DNA of 45,833 nt from Stenotrophomonas lacuserhaii (GCF_014836545.1 NZ_JACSQS010000006.1:49097-94929); one strand, 5' to 3'. Shown: positions 29,162 through 39,500, numbered from the stretch's first letter. Translations and numbers: made by a program. The notes: generated by a model not told the origin, from the sequence alone.

Positions 29162-29836
29162 ATGGGCAACTGGATCACCTTGGATACCCACCACGGCAAG
29201 GCCCGGGCCTGGGAGGCGCTGCCGGAAGGCACCCCGCGCGGCGGCCTGGTGGTCATCCAGGAAATCTTCGGGGTCAACGAGCACATGCGCTCGGTGGCCG
29301 AGCGCTTCGCCGCCGAAGGCTATGCGGTGCTGGCGCCGTCCTTCTTCGACCTGCTCGATGATGCCGATGGCAGCAAGCCGCTGGAGCTCCCCTACGACAA
29401 CGACGGGGTCAAGGCCGGCTTGGATGCGGTCAACGCCATCGGCGTGGAAAAGTCGCTGGTGCTGGTGCGTGCCGCGGCTACCCGGCTGGCCGGCCACGGC
29501 AAGGTCGGCACGGTGGGCTACTGCTGGGGTGGCAGCATCGCCCTGCTCGCCGCGCTGCGGCTGGGCCTGCCCTCGGTCAGCTACTACGGGGCGCGCAACG
29601 TGCAGTTCCTCGATGAGACCCCGAAGGCGCCGGTGATGTTTCACTTCGGCGCGCTGGACAAGAGCATCCCGCCGGAGGCCATCGCCGCCCACCGCGAAAA
29701 GCTGCCCAAGATGGAAACCTTCGTCTACCCGGCCGACCATGGCTTCAACCGCGACGTCGGACATGCGTATGATCCAGACAGCGCCGCCCTGGCGCTGCAA
29801 CGCACCCTGGACTTCTTCACGGAGCATCTTGGATGA
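29162..29836 (+). CDS. dienelactone hydrolase family protein
   Basis: Alpha/beta hydrolase of 224 residues. The catalytic triad is visible: Cys121 in GYCWGG, Asp166 in GALD and His193 in DHGFN, with Glu34 in IQEIFG, the usual glutamate near the nucleophile of these enzymes. No catechol-pathway genes are nearby, so chlorocatechol breakdown is unlikely and the natural substrate is unknown. Its stop overlaps the HIT gene as ATGA. Confidence 0.92.
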   Translation: MGNWITLDTHHGKARAWEALPEGTPRGGLVVIQEIFGVNEHMRSVAERFAAEGYAVLAPSFFDLLDDADGSKPLELPYDNDGVKAGLDAVNAIGVEKSLVLVRAAATRLAGHGKVGTVGYCWGGSIALLAALRLGLPSVSYYGARNVQFLDETPKAPVMFHFGALDKSIPPEAIAAHREKLPKMETFVYPADHGFNRDVGHAYDPDSAALALQRTLDFFTEHLG

Positions 29837-30255
29837 GCGATTTTGAACTGGATACGCGCCTGGCCAACGACAGCGTACTGGTGGCCGACGGCCCCCTGTC
29901 CCAGATCAGGCTGATGAACGACGAACGCTTTCCGTGGCTGGTGATCGTGCCGCGGTTGGCCGGCATCACCGAATGGATCGAACTGGACGGCGAGCAGCAG
30001 GACAAGCTGCGCACCGAACTCAACCGCACCTCCAAGGCGCTGAAGTCCGAAGACGGGGTGGAGAAGATCAACATCGGGGCGCTGGGCAACATCGTGCGCC
30101 AGCTGCATTTCCACGTGATCGGCCGCCACGAGGGCGATCCGGCCTGGCCCGGACCGGTCTGGGGCAGCGGCCAGGCGCATCGGCATGATGCCGACGAACT
30201 GCAGCGGCGTGTCGCGCACTGGAAGGACAAGCTAGGATATCCGCCCCACCCTTGA
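29833..30255 (+). CDS. HIT-family protein
   Basis: A 140-residue histidine-triad-fold protein, probably a nucleotide hydrolase or transferase. The motif is QLHFHVIGRH, the variant triad of the Q-L-H-x-H-V-I subgroup. Upstream, MNDERFPWLVIVPR matches the substrate-side strand. Starts within the stop of the hydrolase gene, so the two are coupled; a functional link is not known. Confidence 0.9.
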   Translation: MSDFELDTRLANDSVLVADGPLSQIRLMNDERFPWLVIVPRLAGITEWIELDGEQQDKLRTELNRTSKALKSEDGVEKINIGALGNIVRQLHFHVIGRHEGDPAWPGPVWGSGQAHRHDADELQRRVAHWKDKLGYPPHP

Positions 30256-30271
30256 GCGTTCGCAGACTCCG

Positions 30272-30439
30272 ATGCGTTTCAATCTAGTCGCTGCCATCCT
30301 GCTGATCCTGGTCGGGCTTTTCATGCTCGCCACCAACCTCGGCTGGACCAACATGAACTTCACCCGCCTGCTCACCACCTGGTGGCCGGTCGGCCTGGTG
30401 GCGGTAGGCATCGGCATGCTGTTCGGCCGCGGCAAGTAA
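30272..30439 (+). CDS. 55-residue membrane protein (LiaI/LiaF-like)
   Basis: A short gene 17 bases after the HIT stop. It encodes two membrane segments (about 4-24 and 37-52) around a short polar loop, MRFNLVAAILLILVGLFMLA at the start and GMLFGRGK at the end. The pattern GLxxLxxNLGW then WWPVxLxxxGxxML is that of the LiaI-LiaF-like membrane region found in small proteins and at the start of LiaF. No function can be assigned. Confidence 0.75.
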   Translation: MRFNLVAAILLILVGLFMLATNLGWTNMNFTRLLTTWWPVGLVAVGIGMLFGRGK

Positions 30440-30453
30440 GCCACGGCCCGGCG

Positions 30454-30477
30454 GTGCCGGTCCTGTCGGGCCGGCAC
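30454..30477. terminator. hairpin between convergent genes
   Basis: GTGCCGGTCC and GGGCCGGCAC form a ten-pair stem with one wobble around TGTC. No T-run, but it lies between convergent genes and could end both transcripts. Confidence 0.5.
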
Positions 30478-30488
30478 GCCACGGACGC

Positions 30489-31061
30489 TCAGGTGCGCGG
30501 CAGAGTGACGCCGGTCTGGCCCTGGTACTTGCCGCCACGGTCCTTGTAGGACGTCTCGCAGATGTCATCCTGGTCGGCCTGGAAGAACAGCATCTGGGCC
30601 ACGCCTTCGTTGGCGTAGATGCGCGCCGGCAGCGGCGTGGTGTTGCTGAATTCCAGGGTCACGTGGCCTTCCCACTCCGGCTCCAGCGGGGTCACGTTGA
30701 CGATGATGCCGCAACGCGCGTAGGTGCTCTTGCCCAGGCACACGACCAGCGTATCGCGCGGGATGCGGAAGAACTCCACCGTGCGCGCCAGCGCGAAGCT
30801 GTTGGGCGGAATGATGCACTCATCGCCCACCACGTCCACGAAGCTCTTCGGGTCGAAGTGCTTGGGGTCCACGATGGTGGAATTGATGTTGGTGAACACC
30901 TTGAACTCGCGCGAGCAGCGCACGTCGTAGCCATAACTGGACGTGCCATAGCTGACGATGCGCTCGCCGTTGGCCTGCTTCACCTGCCCGGCTTCGAACG
31001 GCTCGATCATGCCGTGCTGTTCGGACATGCGGCGGATCCAACGGTCACTCTTGATGCTCAT
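30489..31061 (-). CDS. dcd: dCTP deaminase
   Basis: Converts dCTP to dUTP for thymidylate synthesis. The 190-residue length is standard. YGYDVRCS (43-50), GKSTYARCG (110-118) and the catalytic Glu137 in VTLEFSN are all present, and the C-terminal [11 protein letters not shown] is the nucleotide-closing tail. Upstream of it on the same strand is apbC, 63 bases away. Confidence 0.96.
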   Translation of the reverse strand: MSIKSDRWIRRMSEQHGMIEPFEAGQVKQANGERIVSYGTSSYGYDVRCSREFKVFTNINSTIVDPKHFDPKSFVDVVGDECIIPPNSFALARTVEFFRIPRDTLVVCLGKSTYARCGIIVNVTPLEPEWEGHVTLEFSNTTPLPARIYANEGVAQMLFFQADQDDICETSYKDRGGKYQGQTGVTLPRT

Positions 31062-31124
31062 GCTAAGTCCTGGCTGGGAGGGACGGGCGCGCGCCCGGGA
31101 GCTGATTCTACAGGCCCGATCCGC

Positions 31125-31979
31125 TCAGAGCAGCGAGGACAGGATCGGGATCGACGCGCGCGGACGCTTGGCCAGCTCCTCCAGCAGCCGGCTGGCGGCC
31201 TGGCGGTAGGCCTGCGCTGCAGTGGACTCGGGCTGCGCGGCGGTGATCGGGGTACCGGCGTCGCCCTGCTCGCGGATGTCGATCTGCAGCGGCAGCGATC
31301 CCAGCAGCGGCACGCCGTACTGTGCCGCCATCTTTTCGCCGCCACCGTGACCGAACAGATGCTCCACGTGGCCGCAGTTGCTGCACGTGTGCACGGCCAT
31401 GTTTTCCACGATGCCCAGCACCGGCACTTCCACCTTCTCGAACATCTTCAGCGCCTTGCGCGCGTCCAGGGTGGCGATGTCCTGCGGGGTGGTGACGATC
31501 ACCGCGCCGGCCAGCGGAATCTTCTGGGTCAGGGTCAGCTGGATGTCACCGGTGCCCGGCGGCAGGTCGATCAGCAGCACGTCCAGGTCGTCCCACAGGG
31601 TGTCGTTGAAGAACTGGGTCATCGCCGAGGTCGCCATCGGGCCGCGCCAGATCATCGGCGTCTCGTCCTCGATCAGGTAGCCGATCGACATGGTGTCCAC
31701 GCCGAACGCGCGCGGCGGCTCGATGCTCTTGTTGTCCGGGCTTTCCGGACGGCCGGACAGACCCATCATCGCCGGCACCGACGGGCCGTAGATGTCCGCA
31801 TCCAGCAGCCCCACGCGCACGCCCAGCTGCTGCAGGGCCACCGCCAGGTTCACCGACGTGGTGCTCTTGCCGACCCCGCCCTTGCCCGAGCCCACCGCGA
31901 CGACGTTGCGGATGCGCGCATGCGGGCTCAGTCCTTTCTGGACCTGGCTGGCGTGGGGGCGGCGTTGCGGGTTGTTCAC
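31125..31979 (-). CDS. apbC: iron-sulfur cluster carrier ApbC/Mrp
   Basis: P-loop ATPase that carries iron-sulfur clusters to target proteins. The deviant Walker A GKGGVGKST is at 32-40 and the cluster-binding CSNC at 199-202. The product has 284 residues and lacks the N-terminal DUF59 domain of longer Mrp proteins. GTG at 31979 is chosen because GGAG lies seven bases upstream; the open frame runs to a TTG at 32024 without such a site. Divergent from the M13 peptidase gene. Confidence 0.93.
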   Translation of the reverse strand: MNNPQRRPHASQVQKGLSPHARIRNVVAVGSGKGGVGKSTTSVNLAVALQQLGVRVGLLDADIYGPSVPAMMGLSGRPESPDNKSIEPPRAFGVDTMSIGYLIEDETPMIWRGPMATSAMTQFFNDTLWDDLDVLLIDLPPGTGDIQLTLTQKIPLAGAVIVTTPQDIATLDARKALKMFEKVEVPVLGIVENMAVHTCSNCGHVEHLFGHGGGEKMAAQYGVPLLGSLPLQIDIREQGDAGTPITAAQPESTAAQAYRQAASRLLEELAKRPRASIPILSSLL

Positions 31980-32186
31980 TGCGGTGCTCCGGAATCTTAA
32001 AGACGGTCGGCTGCCATGATACAAGCCGGTGGGTCACGTGCCGCTCCTGGCCTGCTTGGTGTGCCGTCTTGATGCGGGCACCGCCCTGCGTTTGCCGAGC
32101 CTGTCCGGCGAAGCCTCTTGCGCCCCGACATGACCTTCGACACCCTTGCAGGCTTGGCCGGAGGCGTATCGTCCGGCCTACAGCCC

Positions 32187-32204
32187 TCTGGGAACCTTCC
32201 CAGA
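32187..32204. promoter_or_regulatory. palindrome upstream of the M13 peptidase gene
   Basis: TCTGGGAA-CC-TTCCCAGA, two perfect eight-base arms, ending 28 bases before the GTG start. It could be an operator or a hairpin near the ribosome site. I do not recognise the motif. Confidence 0.45.
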
Positions 32205-32232
32205 CATCACGCGGCCTGGAGGCCATACAAAA

Positions 32233-34338
32233 GTGACCCGTACTCCCAAGATCGTCCTGCTGACCCTGGCCGTTTCGGCCGCGCTGGTCGGCTGCGGCAA
32301 GAGCGAAACCCCGGCCAAGGAAGGCGCCGCCTCCACCCCGGCCGCCGCCACCGAAGCCCACACCTACACCCTGGACCAGGCCAAGCTGCCGGCGTACAAC
32401 GCCTTCCAGCCCAGCGACCTGGACACCACGCTGGACGCGTGCACCGCCTTCGGCGACTACGTCAACAGCAAGTGGCTGGCCGCCAATGAAATCCCGGCCG
32501 ACCGCACCAGCTGGGGCGCCTTCACCATCCTCGACGAACGTTCGGTCGCCGCCCAGCACCAGCTGGCCGAGCAGGTCGCGCACGTCAAGAACCCGAACCA
32601 CATCGAAAAGGTGGTCGGTGACCTGTGGGCCACCGGCATGGACGAAGCCAAGATCAACGCCCAGGGCATCGAGCCGTTGAAGGCTGACCTGGCTGCCATC
32701 GACGCGCTGTCCGACAAGGCCGCCATCGCCGCCTACCTGCGTGACACCGCCGCCAAGGGTGAGAACGTGCTGTTCGGCTTCGGCGCCGAAGCGGACTTCA
32801 AGAATTCCGCCGTGAACATGGCCTACGCCAGCCAGGGCGGCCTGGGCCTGCCGGACAAGACCTTCTATACCGACGCGGCCAAGGCCGACAAGCTGCAGGC
32901 CTACCAGGCCCACGTGGCCAAGGTACTGGAGCTGGCCGGCGTGCCGGCCGCCGACGCCGCCACCCAGGCGGCCGAGGTCATCAAGTTCGAAACCCGCCTG
33001 GCCAAGGCCTCCAAGTCCAGCGTCGAACTGTCGCGCGACGTCTCGCTGTACTACCACCCGGTCACCCTGGCCGAAGCCGATACCCTGACCCCGAACTTCA
33101 GCTGGACCGAGTTCTTCAAGAGCCAGGGCGTGGCCGCGCCGGAGAAGTTCTCGCTGGCCATCCCGGCCTTCCATGAAGAAGTCAGCAAGGCGCTGGGTGA
33201 TACCGATCCGGCCGTGTGGCGCGCCTACCTGCGCTTCCACACCGTGGACAGCGCATCGCCGTACCTGAGCGATGCCTTCGCCAATGAGAACTACGCCTTC
33301 TACGGCAAGACCCTCAACGGCCAGAAGGAACAGAAGCCGCGCTGGAAGCGCGTGCTGGGCACCATCGAAAACGGTGCCGGCGAAGCGTTCGGCCAGCTGT
33401 ACGTCAAGGTCGCCTTCTCGCCGGAAGCCAAGGCGAAGATGGAAACGCTGGTGAAGAACCTGGCCGATTCGCTCAAGGAGCGCATCCAGGGCCTGACCTG
33501 GATGAGCGATGAGACCAAGGCCAAGGCGATCGCCAAGTGGGAAACCTTCACCCCGAAGATCGGTTACCCGGACAAGTGGCGTGACTGGTCCGGCCTGGAA
33601 ACCGGCCGTGACAGCTTCCTCGGCAACGTCCGCGCCGCCAACGCCTTCAACTACAAGTTCAACCTGGCCAAGGTCGGCCAGCCGGTGGACAAGACCGAGT
33701 GGGGCATGACCCCGCAGACCGTCAACGCCTACTACAACCCACTGCAGAACGAGATCGTGTTCCCGGCCGCCATCCTGCAGCCGCCGTTCTTCGATCCCAA
33801 CGCCGACGACGCGCTGAACTACGGCGGCATCGGTGCGGTGATCGGCCACGAGATGACCCATGGTTACGACGACCAGGGCAGCCGTTTTGGACCGACCGGC
33901 AACTTCGAGAACTGGTGGACCGAAGCGGACAGCAAGAACTTCTCCGGCCTGACCGGCAAGCTGGTCAAGCAGTTCAACGAGTACAAGGTGGATGGCCAGG
34001 CCGTCGATGGCAGCCTGACCCTGGGCGAGAACATCGCCGATCTGGGCGGCCTGGCAACCGCCTACGATGCGCTGCAGAAGGCATCGGCCGGCAAGGAAGA
34101 TCCGAAGGTCGATGGCTTCACCCGCGACCAGCGCTTCTTCTTCAACTGGGCCACCGTGTGGCGCACCAAGTACACCCCGGAGAACGCCAAGGTCCGCCTG
34201 GCCACCGATCCGCACGCACCGGCGCAGTTCCGCGCGATGGGCGCGCCGTCGAACCTGCCGACCTTCGCCGCCGCGTTCCAGTGCAAGGCCGGTTCGCCGA
34301 TGTCGCGCGCTGGCGATGCCAAGGTCGTGATCTGGTAA
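32233..34338 (+). CDS. M13 metallopeptidase lipoprotein
   Basis: Zinc endopeptidase of the neprilysin/PepO family, 701 residues. The N-terminus is a lipoprotein signal with lipobox LVGC (Cys21), so it is membrane-anchored. The active site is intact: HEMTH (539-543) with catalytic Glu540, third ligand Glu599 in GENIADLGG, substrate-binding NAYY (498-501), His661 and Arg667 near the C-terminus. GTG at 32233 is chosen for the lipoprotein signal and the GGAGG upstream; an ATG at 32146 is rejected. An intrinsic terminator separates it from a tandem paralogue. Confidence 0.95.
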   Translation: MTRTPKIVLLTLAVSAALVGCGKSETPAKEGAASTPAAATEAHTYTLDQAKLPAYNAFQPSDLDTTLDACTAFGDYVNSKWLAANEIPADRTSWGAFTILDERSVAAQHQLAEQVAHVKNPNHIEKVVGDLWATGMDEAKINAQGIEPLKADLAAIDALSDKAAIAAYLRDTAAKGENVLFGFGAEADFKNSAVNMAYASQGGLGLPDKTFYTDAAKADKLQAYQAHVAKVLELAGVPAADAATQAAEVIKFETRLAKASKSSVELSRDVSLYYHPVTLAEADTLTPNFSWTEFFKSQGVAAPEKFSLAIPAFHEEVSKALGDTDPAVWRAYLRFHTVDSASPYLSDAFANENYAFYGKTLNGQKEQKPRWKRVLGTIENGAGEAFGQLYVKVAFSPEAKAKMETLVKNLADSLKERIQGLTWMSDETKAKAIAKWETFTPKIGYPDKWRDWSGLETGRDSFLGNVRAANAFNYKFNLAKVGQPVDKTEWGMTPQTVNAYYNPLQNEIVFPAAILQPPFFDPNADDALNYGGIGAVIGHEMTHGYDDQGSRFGPTGNFENWWTEADSKNFSGLTGKLVKQFNEYKVDGQAVDGSLTLGENIADLGGLATAYDALQKASAGKEDPKVDGFTRDQRFFFNWATVWRTKYTPENAKVRLATDPHAPAQFRAMGAPSNLPTFAAAFQCKAGSPMSRAGDAKVVIW

Positions 34339-34365
34339 GCCACGGCTGACGCCGCATTGAAAGCG

Positions 34366-34390
34366 AGGCCCGGGGAAACCCGGGCCTTTT
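34366..34390 (+). terminator. intrinsic terminator of first M13 gene
   Basis: AGGCCCGGG-GAAA-CCCGGGCCT followed by a short T-run. The GAAA tetraloop and GC-rich stem make a strong terminator. Confidence 0.88.
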
Positions 34391-34455
34391 CGTTGGCGAT
34401 GCCGGCCGCGGGGTGACCGGCGCTGGCGTGCATGCCGTGCACATGTCTGGCTTGC

Positions 34456-34461
34456 TATAGT
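34456..34461 (+). promoter_or_regulatory. possible -10 box of second M13 gene
   Basis: TATAGT, 26 bases before the ATG at 34482 and 41 before the ATG at 34497. The -35 region is poor. A start near 34468 leaves a leader of only 14 bases for the first ATG and no ribosome site for either. Confidence 0.4.
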
Positions 34462-34481
34462 TCGCCCGCCCTTAATCCATC

Positions 34482-36503
34482 ATGGATTTGCTCTACATGC
34501 CCACTCTTCGTCCGCTTGCCATCTCCCTGGGCGTCAGCCTGGCCATGCTGGTTCCCGTCCACGATGCGCTCGCCGCCAAGAAGAAGGCCGCGCGTGCGCC
34601 GGCCGTCAGCGCGCAGTGCACCGATTTCCACGACGCGGCCAATGCCGCCTGGCTGAAGGCCAACCCGGTTCCGCAGACCGGCGCCACCACCGCGCTGGGG
34701 CAACTGGTCGAGCGCAGCCGCCTGCAGCAGCGTGAACTGCTGGACGGCGCCATGGCCAGCCCGCAGGGCAACGTGCAGAAGCTGCTCGGTGACTTCTGGG
34801 CCAGCGGCCTGGATGAAGCGGCGGTGGAAGCCGATGGCTCCAACCCGATCGCCCCGCTGCTGACCCGCATCAATGCGATCAAGCGCGCCAAGGATGTCCC
34901 CGCTTCGATCGCCGCCCTGCACCAGGTCGGCATCCCGGTGGCGTTCAACTTCAGCCCGGACGTTGACCTGAAGGCGCTGGACCGCCACATCGGCTACTTC
35001 ATGCAGGGCGGCATGGGCCTGCCGGACCCGGCCTTCTACACCCGCACCGACGCCGACACCGTCGCGGTGATGGGCCGCTACCGCGCCTACGTCAAGCAGA
35101 TCCTGGCGCTCACCGGCACCCCTGCGGCCAAGCTGGATGCCGAGGTCGCCTCGGTGATCGCGCTGGAAACCGAACTGGCGCGCAACGCGCAGTCGCTGGC
35201 CGACCTCAACAACCCGTTCCGCAACTACGCGCCGATCTCCACCCGCGACCTCAACGGGCGCTACAAGAACCTGCAGCTGGACGCGTTCCTGAAGGTGCAG
35301 GGCGTCAACGACGACCTGGTGTCGCTGTCCGACGCCGCGCTGTTCCAGGCGCTGGACGGCATGGTCACCCGGATCAAGCCGGACCAGTGGAAGGCCTACC
35401 TGCGCTGGCGCGTGGGCGATGCGATGGCACCGTACCTGTCCAAGGCCTACCGTGACGCCGAGTTCGAATTCCGTGGCCGCGTGCTGCGTGCACAGACCCT
35501 GCCCGCCCCGCGCTGGGAGCAGGTGCTGGATGCGATCAACGTCGCCGCCGGTCCAATGCTCGGCCGCGAGTACGCCGCCAAGCACCTGAGCGCCGAAGAT
35601 CGCCGCCAGGCGGCCTGGATCATCGACAAGCTGCGCGAAACGCAGATCGAAGCGGTCAAGCGCAGCACCTGGCTGAGCGCCGAAGCCAAGGCCGAAGCGG
35701 AAGCCAAGCTGGGCGCGTTGAAGATCGAGATCGGCACCCCGCTGCGCGATCTGGATTACAGCGTGCAGCCGATGGGCCGTGGCAGCTTCGGCGGCAACAT
35801 GCTGATCGCTTCCACCTGGCGCCACCGCGAAGAAATGAAGCGCATCGGCCGCGGCAACGCAGACCGTCGCTGGGACGTGCTGCCGCAGCAGCCGTCGCTG
35901 GCGTATGACCTGGCGCAGAACCGCCTGATCGTCACCGCCGCCGCCCTGCAGGGCCCGATCTTCAACGCCCAGTCCAGCGCGGCCAACAAGTTCGGCAGCT
36001 ACGGCGCACTGGTCGGCCATGAGCTGACCCGTGCGATCGACGCCAAGGGCGCGCTGATCGACGCACGTGGCGAACTGCGCAGTTGGTGGACCCCGGCCGA
36101 CAAGACCGCCTGGACCCTGCTCGGCACGCGCATGGCCACGCAGTACAGCGCCTACGATTTCCCGGGCGTGAAGGGTGCCAAGGTCAACGGCACGCTCACC
36201 GCGGACAACAACCTGGCCGACCTGGCCGGGCTGGAACTTGCCTGGGATGCCTACCGCGCCGTCGAAGCCAACGCCAAGCCGGCTGACCAGCAGGGCTTCT
36301 TCACTGCCTGGGCCGCCCTGTGGCCGCAGCAGCTGTCGCCCAACGAAGCAGCGGCACGTGCCAGCATGGACATCGAAGCACCGGGCAAGTGGCGCACCAA
36401 TGGCCCGCTGGCCAACCTGCCGGCCTTCGGCGCCAGCTTCACCTGCAAGCCCGGCCAGCCGATGCAGCGTACCGACGCCGAACAGATCCGCGTCTGGCGT
36501 TGA
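34482..36503 (+). CDS. M13-family pseudopeptidase paralogue
   Basis: A 673-residue secreted paralogue of the preceding M13 gene, with a signal peptide (cut after ALA, about residue 31) rather than a lipobox. It aligns along its length, but key residues are changed: HEMTH has become HELTR (513-517), losing the second zinc His; the third ligand Glu has become Asn576 (DNNLAD for GENIAD); NAYY has become LAYD (473-476); and the distal His has become Glu632, while Arg638 stays. It keeps Glu514 but very probably cannot hold zinc, so it is likely non-catalytic. The frame is intact with normal codon use, arguing against a decaying gene. ATG at 34482 or 34497; both give the signal peptide. Confidence 0.9.
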   Translation: MDLLYMPTLRPLAISLGVSLAMLVPVHDALAAKKKAARAPAVSAQCTDFHDAANAAWLKANPVPQTGATTALGQLVERSRLQQRELLDGAMASPQGNVQKLLGDFWASGLDEAAVEADGSNPIAPLLTRINAIKRAKDVPASIAALHQVGIPVAFNFSPDVDLKALDRHIGYFMQGGMGLPDPAFYTRTDADTVAVMGRYRAYVKQILALTGTPAAKLDAEVASVIALETELARNAQSLADLNNPFRNYAPISTRDLNGRYKNLQLDAFLKVQGVNDDLVSLSDAALFQALDGMVTRIKPDQWKAYLRWRVGDAMAPYLSKAYRDAEFEFRGRVLRAQTLPAPRWEQVLDAINVAAGPMLGREYAAKHLSAEDRRQAAWIIDKLRETQIEAVKRSTWLSAEAKAEAEAKLGALKIEIGTPLRDLDYSVQPMGRGSFGGNMLIASTWRHREEMKRIGRGNADRRWDVLPQQPSLAYDLAQNRLIVTAAALQGPIFNAQSSAANKFGSYGALVGHELTRAIDAKGALIDARGELRSWWTPADKTAWTLLGTRMATQYSAYDFPGVKGAKVNGTLTADNNLADLAGLELAWDAYRAVEANAKPADQQGFFTAWAALWPQQLSPNEAAARASMDIEAPGKWRTNGPLANLPAFGASFTCKPGQPMQRTDAEQIRVWR

Positions 36504-36527
36504 GCCGGCTGTTTCGGCAGCAACAGG

Positions 36528-36555
36528 AAGGGCGCCCGGAGGGGCGCCCTTTTTC
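36528..36555. terminator. intrinsic terminator between convergent genes
   Basis: AAGGGCGCC pairs with GGCGCCCTT, then TTT. It ends the second M13 gene; its AA side gives a shorter U-run for the minus-strand receptor gene. Confidence 0.85.
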
Positions 36556-36578
36556 GTGGCCGGTGCAGCGTCCGATCG

Positions 36579-39500
36579 TCAGAAATCGTACGAGGCGGTC
36601 AGCCGGGCCGAGCGCGGTGCCGTGAAGTAGGTCCCGATGCCGTAGGTATTGGAGCCGGTGTACGGACCCTCCTCGTACTTGCTCTCGGACTGCAGCGGGC
36701 GGCGCTGGTTGAACACGTTGAACACATCCAGACCGAACGCGAGCCGCTTCTGCGCGAACGCAGGGCGATACATCACGCCGAGATCGACGCGGGCGGTCCA
36801 CGGCTGGCGACCGGCATCGCCGGGGCGCGACGGGCTGCCATTGCAGTAGTGGTACGACGATCCGTAACCGACCGGGTCACTCTCGTCTGCCCCATAGAAG
36901 CCCAGGCAGGTCTTCGGTGCACCGGACATCACCCGCAGCGTGGCCGAGGCCGTCCATTCGTCGGTGAACTGGTAGGCGCCGTAACCCTTCAACTGGTGGC
37001 GACGGTCGTTGGCCAGGTAGCCGCCGGCGTATTCCATCAGGTACGACGAATCCCAATCCTGGGTCTTGGACACATCGTCCTGGCCCAGGTCCGACTTCAC
37101 CTGGCCCTCGGTGTTGCCGAAGTTGCGCGACCAGGTGTAGTCCACGCGGCCGTACCAGTTGTTGCGCATCGGGTGCTCGATGAACAGATCCACTGCCACA
37201 TAGTCACGCTTGGCCTTCTGCCCACCCAGCCCCCAATCTTCGCCACTCATGCTCACCGGGACATAGCCCGAGCCGTCGCGCTTCTTCACCAGGAAGGTGT
37301 TGCGCTTTCCTGGGTTGAAGATCACGCAGCCGGGGATATCCAGTGTGCTGGGATCCACTCCCATCGCGTCCAGCTTGTCACCGATGCGGCCGGCATCGCA
37401 GGTGTCGTCGATCGCGGTCTGCAGGCGACGGTAGGTCGCCTTGGCGCCGCTGTTCCAGGAATCGCCGAGGGTCTTTTCGAAGCCCAGGATCAGCTCATCC
37501 TGGTATTGCGACTTCAGGTCCGCCGGGGCCACGCTGCGCGGGTCAGGCGTCTGCCCGTACTCGTTGTTGGAAGAGACCGGACCCGGTCCCAGCGCGGTCA
37601 GGCCAGTCGGGTTGCCGTTGGCATCGATGCCACTGTAGGTGAAGTATTCGCGGGTATACGTCGACGCCGATGCACCGCGGATGGCCACGCTGTTGGGCAG
37701 CGCCAGGTAGTAGCGCCCCAGGTTGGCGAATACCTTCAACGAGGAATCGCCGAACACATCCCACGCCGCGCCCAGCCGCGGGGCCCATTGGTCACCACTT
37801 TCCACATAGGCGACACCGGCGCTGTTGTAGTTGGTGAACTTGTCGTTGCGCAGGCCCAGGGTCAGCAGCCAGTCCGGGGTCACCTGCCAGCGGTCTTGCA
37901 GGTAATACGCTTTCTGCTGCAGCGACATGCTGGTGGTGCTGGAGAAGATGTACTTCTGCACGAAGTAGCCGTCACCGCCGGGCGGGGTGATACCGAAGCC
38001 CGGCGACGGCGAGGAGCCCGGGGCAACGCGCGAATAGATCCACGCATGGCCGGGACCGGTCATCGCCTGGCCCTCGTTGTTGGCCTGGAAGGTCATGTTG
38101 TCGATGCCGGCGGTGAGCTCGTGGTCGCCGATGCGGTACTCCAGGTCCACGCGCAGGCCGCGCGTCGTGCTGCCCGCATTGGAGGCCTTGTCATTGATGG
38201 CGGGCTGGTCATTGCGGATCGGCGTGCCGCCGGTGATGGAGGGATCCTGGTTGTTGGCGCCGCTGATGAACGGGTTGGACGAATCCAGCGGATTCGCGTC
38301 CAGGTTGCGCTGCCTGCTGCGCCCCCACAGCGCGCTCAGCGTCAGGTCGTCGCTGAGGTAGCTGGTGAACTTGAAGATATCGAAGTTGTCTTTGAGCTTG
38401 GTGGTGTTGGCGAACGTGCCGGTGCGCTCGCCTTCCTGCCGTGTCGGGTAGTCGTAGGCACGGTAGTAGGCGTCGTAGCGATCCGTATTCTGGATGCGGG
38501 TGTACTCCAGCGTATTGCTGTCGTTGATGTTCCAGTCGATCTTGCCGTAGAACTTCGGCGCATCCAGGGTGTAATGCCGCCTGCCCTGCTGTGCCGACTC
38601 GATGCTGTTGGTCAGAGCACCGCTGGACCGGTCGTACTCGCCGGCCAGGTGGAAGAACAGCCGGTCTTCGATCAGCGGGCCGCTGACATAGCCACTGTAG
38701 GTGGTCCGGTCGGCCCTGTCGCCGCGCCGCGAACGGTACAGCGAACCGGGAAGGGTGGGATCCTGCAGTTCATAGCCGGGCGGCAGCGAAGCACCGGGGT
38801 AGCGGATATCGCGCGGCGATTCGGCCAGCGAACCCGGCTGCCAGGTGGCCTGGACACCGTAATGCCACTGGTTGGTCCCGCGCTTGCCGAGCTGGTTGAT
38901 CACCCCGCCGGTGGAGCGTCCGTAACTGGCCCCGTAGCCGCCAGTGAAGGTTTCCTGCTGGTCGATCGAACCGTAGGGCAGGCTCACCCCGCCGATGTTG
39001 TTGAGCGGATTGGTGGCATTGAAGCCGTTGAGGTAGTACGCGTTCTCACTGACGCTGGCGCCGCCGAAGGACAGCGAAGCACGCGAACCGTTGAGGAACG
39101 CGCCACTGCCCGCGACCACGCCCGGCGCCAGCAGCGCGATCGCTTCGGCACTGCGGCCCAGCGGCAGCACATCCAGCTGTTCGGAGGTGATCACCGAGCG
39201 CGAGACGGTGTTGGTGACATCGATCTTCGGCAGCTGGGCCGCCGTCACGGTCACGGTTTCCAGCGTGGTGGCCGCCGCTTCGGCGAAGGAGACATCGGTG
39301 CCCGCACCGACCTTCAGCTGCACGTTGTCGCGCTGCTGCACCACTTTTCCATCACGCTGCAGGGTCACGGTGTACTTGCCGACCGGCAGCGCACCGAGGG
39401 TGTAGCGGCCGTTGGCGTTCACCTCCACGGTTCGCTTCAGGCCGCTGTCGCTCTCCACGATGATCGAAGCGCCCGCAGCGCCCGGTGCGCTGCCGTACAG

